NCBI GenBank assembly: GCA_024280755.1
Contig: JAJRPN010000019.1
Location: forward strand, 124,001-188,000
DNA length: 64,000 bases
Source: Planctomycetota bacterium
Lineage (GTDB): Bacteria; Planctomycetota; Phycisphaerae; Phycisphaerales; UBA1924
Direction: 5' to 3'
The notes below the pieces were generated by a model. It had not been told where the DNA came from. It was given only the letters and a program-made list of their open reading frames with translations, and made no database searches. Within the stretch, counting starts at the first letter, position 1; the number at the start of each line of letters is the position of its first letter. The position numbers were made by a program, and so were the translations under genes. Below are positions 61,681-64,000 of the stretch, piece by piece.

Positions 61681-63569
61681 GACGAGACCACCTCCGTGAT
61701 TCTTTCGACCAGAGTTTCAACCCGGAAGGGCTTGCCTTTGACGATGTTGATGCCGATCGTGTCGATCAGGTATTTGGATCGGATGAGCGTGCTGAGTTGT
61801 CCGAGGTTGATTTCGGGGATGACAACCTTCTTGAATGACCCGAGCACTTCTTCTGTGTTTGATGGGAACGGGTTGAGATATTGAAGGTGGGCATAGCTCA
61901 CGGAATGCCCGCTTGCTCGGACCTCGTTGATTGCCGTTGTGATTGAGCCGAAGGTTCCACCCCATCCCAACACCAGAACATCACCGGATGGATCACCATC
62001 GACTTCGAGCAGCGGGATAGAGTTTGCCGCGTTTGCCACTTTTTTGGCTCGCATACGAACCATGTAATCATGGTTATCTGCATCGTAGGAAACATTGCCT
62101 GTGCCCGCTTCTTTTTCGAGGCTGCCAACCCGATGTTCGAGACCGGGCGTGCCCGGAATCGCCCAAGGGCGTTTGAGTGTTTCAGGATCACGGGCATAAG
62201 GCAGGAACTCGCCATCGGCAAAATCTTCCTGCTTTGGATGCGTGATGTTGATTGTTGGGATATCACCAACACTTGGTACCTTCCAAGGCTCAGCGCCATT
62301 GGCGATGTAGCCATCGGAGAGATAGATCACCGGCGTCATGAACTCAACAGCGAGGCGAACCGCTTCGATCGCCATATTGAAACAATCGGATGGGCTTCTT
62401 GGAGCCACGATAATGAGCGGGCTTTCGCAGTGTCGTCCATACATCGCTTGCAGGAGATCGGCTTGCTCGGTTTTCGTCGGAAGCCCAGTCGCTGGCCCAG
62501 CTCTTTGAACATTCACAATAACCAAGGGGAGTTCGAGCATGAGCGCAAGCCCCATCGCTTCACCTTTGAGCGCGAGCCCTGGACCCGATGTACCAGTCAC
62601 CCCAATATCACCCGCAAAGCTTGCTCCGATTGCAGTACAGATCGCTGCGATCTCATCCTCGGACTGAATCGTTTTTATACCGAATCGTTTGAGATGGGCC
62701 AAACCATGAAACACGCCCGATGCTGGGGTAATCGGATAGCTTGCATACACGATCGGCTTGGATGCTTTTTGTGCAGCGGTGACCAGGCCAAGAACAGTTG
62801 CCTCGTTGCCGCTAATCTGCCGATATGTACCCGGCTCTTGCTTTGCTTTGGGAACCCGATAGCGAGCAGGAAAAACCTCTGCGGTTTCACCGAAGTAGTA
62901 CCCGGCTTCGAGCGCACGGATGTTGATTTTGGCGACTTCAGGGAGCCCCTTTTTCTCGGCGAACTTCTTCACCAAATATTCTTTCGTGTGATCAAGTGAG
63001 CGTTCATAGAGCCAATAGGCAATGCCAAGGGCGAACATGTTTCGACAGCGGTTCACATCTTTGGCACCCATCCCTGAGTCCGCGAGCGATTCCTTGGTGA
63101 GTCGTGACATCGGGACTTTTACGAGTGCGTACTTGTTGTTGATTTCATCATCTTCGAGTGGGTTGTAGCCGTCGAGGTACCCGCACTTTGACAGATTACC
63201 TTTGGTGAACTCATCCTCGTTGACGATGACGATGCCGCCAGGTTCTACATCTTCGAGGTTGACCTTGAACCCTGCCGGGTTCATGGCGATCATCGCATTG
63301 ACGCGATCGCCGGGAGTGAAGATGCTTTCACTTGAGAGGTGGACTTGAAAACCAGAGACGCCGAAGGTTGTACCCTTTGGAGCCCGGATCTCAGCGGGGA
63401 AGTCTGGGAAGGTGGCGAAATCGTTGCCAAACAGCGCCGATGTATCGGTAAACTGTCCGCCGGTGAGTTGCATCCCGTCGCCGGAATCTCCACAAAAGCG
63501 GATAACAACAGAATCGAGTGTGGTGGATTGATTTTCGATGGCTTGATCGGTTGGCATATGGAGCCTCAC
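61677..63569 (-). CDS. korA: 2-oxoacid:acceptor oxidoreductase, fused gamma-alpha subunit
   Basis: Partner of KorB, 630 residues. The N-terminal gamma domain (about 20-210) starts VVIRFCGDSGDGMQLTGGQF. The alpha part (about 230-630) has YPITPASGVFHGLAHL, QSEDEIAAICTAIGASFAG and GTSGPGLALKGEAMGLAL, where TPP and substrate contact. The fused order gamma-alpha is the KorA type. No delta (ferredoxin-like) subunit is adjacent. The operon ends in the tRNA-Gly terminator region. The 230 nt upstream, shared with the divergent transhydrogenase gene, contains a small GC hairpin (CGGCTCCGGCGGAGCCG, about 63600-63616). Confidence 0.92.
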   Translation of the reverse strand: MRLHMPTDQAIENQSTTLDSVVIRFCGDSGDGMQLTGGQFTDTSALFGNDFATFPDFPAEIRAPKGTTFGVSGFQVHLSSESIFTPGDRVNAMIAMNPAGFKVNLEDVEPGGIVIVNEDEFTKGNLSKCGYLDGYNPLEDDEINNKYALVKVPMSRLTKESLADSGMGAKDVNRCRNMFALGIAYWLYERSLDHTKEYLVKKFAEKKGLPEVAKINIRALEAGYYFGETAEVFPARYRVPKAKQEPGTYRQISGNEATVLGLVTAAQKASKPIVYASYPITPASGVFHGLAHLKRFGIKTIQSEDEIAAICTAIGASFAGDIGVTGTSGPGLALKGEAMGLALMLELPLVIVNVQRAGPATGLPTKTEQADLLQAMYGRHCESPLIIVAPRSPSDCFNMAIEAVRLAVEFMTPVIYLSDGYIANGAEPWKVPSVGDIPTINITHPKQEDFADGEFLPYARDPETLKRPWAIPGTPGLEHRVGSLEKEAGTGNVSYDADNHDYMVRMRAKKVANAANSIPLLEVDGDPSGDVLVLGWGGTFGSITTAINEVRASGHSVSYAHLQYLNPFPSNTEEVLGSFKKVVIPEINLGQLSTLIRSKYLIDTIGINIVKGKPFRVETLVERITEVVSS

Positions 63570-63748
63570 CCTTCAGAGGGGTATTTGATCTGGAAAGACC
63601 GGCTCCGGCGGAGCCGAGACGAATGGGTATTTTAGGCGTGAAGGTTATGGACAGCGGTTCATTCGTCAATGAAATGGATGAACCTCAAACTCATGCCTCT
63701 ATGAACTGTAGACATCTTTGTCCGTAATCGTGCAAGATATTGACGAGT

Positions 63749-63757
63749 TGCTATGAT
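63749..63757 (+). promoter_or_regulatory. Extended -10 promoter of the pntA-like gene
   Basis: TGCTATGAT (TGn plus TATGAT at 63752-63757) lies 43 nt before the ATG at 63800. No -35 match at 17 nt. Confidence 0.4.
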
Positions 63758-63799
63758 GTAGCTCAAACAGATTTTATCCTGAACCCCGAAGAGGTCACT

Positions 63800-64000
63800 A
63801 TGCGGATTGGTATCCCCAAAGAAATCCATGCTGGCGAACGCCGGGTCTCAAGCACTCCCAAAACTGTCCAGAAGCTTATTGATATGGGCTTCGAGGTTGT
63901 CGTCGAAGAAGGCGCGGGCGTTGCAGCTGAGCATTACGATGAGATGTATGCCCAAGCAGGCGCGACACTCACGGACGATGTGAAATCACTCTGGGGGGAA
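63800..64000 (+). CDS. pntA: NAD(P) transhydrogenase alpha subunit, 5' part only
   Basis: First 67 codons of a gene that runs out of the window. MRIGIPKEIHAGERRVSSTP and the following TVQKLIDMGFEVVVEEGAG match the NAD-binding N-terminus of proton-translocating transhydrogenase alpha (PntA), a family shared with alanine dehydrogenase. TPKTV after the first arginines favours PntA over Ald. GAGG lies 6 nt before the ATG. The enzyme would supply NADPH at the inner membrane. Final choice needs the rest of the gene. Confidence 0.8.
   Translation, partial: MRIGIPKEIHAGERRVSSTPKTVQKLIDMGFEVVVEEGAGVAAEHYDEMYAQAGATLTDDVKSLWGE

Noticed and set aside
62070-62999. 309-codon open frame antisense to korA
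   Set aside because: Long only because korA codons avoid stops in that antisense frame; the composition is Cys/Arg/His-rich and no domain is visible.

Overview
The window reads as a chromosomal segment of a Gram-negative bacterium of the Planctomycetota, most likely class Phycisphaerae. The reasons are a PEP-CTERM sorting tail, a complete MoxR/Bat (aerotolerance) operon, several HEAT-, TPR-, FHA- and kinase-like proteins, small zinc-ribbon membrane proteins, a eukaryote-like UDP-sugar pyrophosphorylase, and core genes scattered in short mixed-strand operons. Base composition is moderate and fairly even. Taxonomy is inferred from gene content, since no rRNA is present. Almost all of the window is coding. 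There is no prophage, transposase, CRISPR array or recognisable defence island.

Layout. 0.1-9 kb: rsmB, a PtsN-like EIIA, a palindromic MITE-like repeat, an ExbB/TolQ channel, isoprenoid genes (ispA, dxs), NAD kinase and a CPA-type cation/proton antiporter. 9-16 kb: tRNA-Asp, two small envelope proteins, a HEAT lipoprotein beside lnt, accD, a histidine-phosphatase homologue without catalytic histidines, and rpe. 16-25 kb: a coupled run of UDP-sugar pyrophosphorylase, hydrolase, MFS transporter and trpB, then TPR and HEAT proteins and a degenerate protein kinase. 25-36 kb: tyrosine/homogentisate catabolism (hmgA, hppD), gmhA, a PEP-CTERM protein, pyk, an SDR, thiG and aspS. 36-46 kb: a globin, a thiolase, tryptophanase, and the methylcitrate genes prpD, prpB and prpC, interrupted by a DUF3465 gene and an unusual secreted phosphatase-like/M28 peptidase fusion. 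46-58 kb: two zinc-ribbon membrane proteins, tig, tRNA-Leu, a DUF3467 gene and an eight-gene moxR-DUF58-batABCDE operon. 58-64 kb: an FHA protein with a probable 48-residue ORF behind it, a TolB-like propeller protein, tRNA-Gly, korAB (2-oxoacid:ferredoxin oxidoreductase) and the 5' end of a pntA-like transhydrogenase gene.

How the genes fit together. Amino-acid catabolism is prominent: HppD and HmgA open the tyrosine ring, TnaA should cleave tryptophan to indole and pyruvate, and the thiolase and methylcitrate enzymes handle acetyl- and propionyl-CoA. KorAB and pntA point to ferredoxin and NADPH handling. Lnt, several lipoproteins and ExbB indicate a lipoprotein-bearing outer membrane. The main oddities are two apparently dead enzymes (histidine phosphatase, kinase), two dispersed-type palindromes, a 19-bp interrupted inverted repeat over the end of a gene, and several genes whose -10-like box lies 5-8 nt before the ATG, suggesting leaderless or nearly leaderless mRNAs. 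I found no clearly new multi-gene system. The best candidates for new biology are listed as separate findings.
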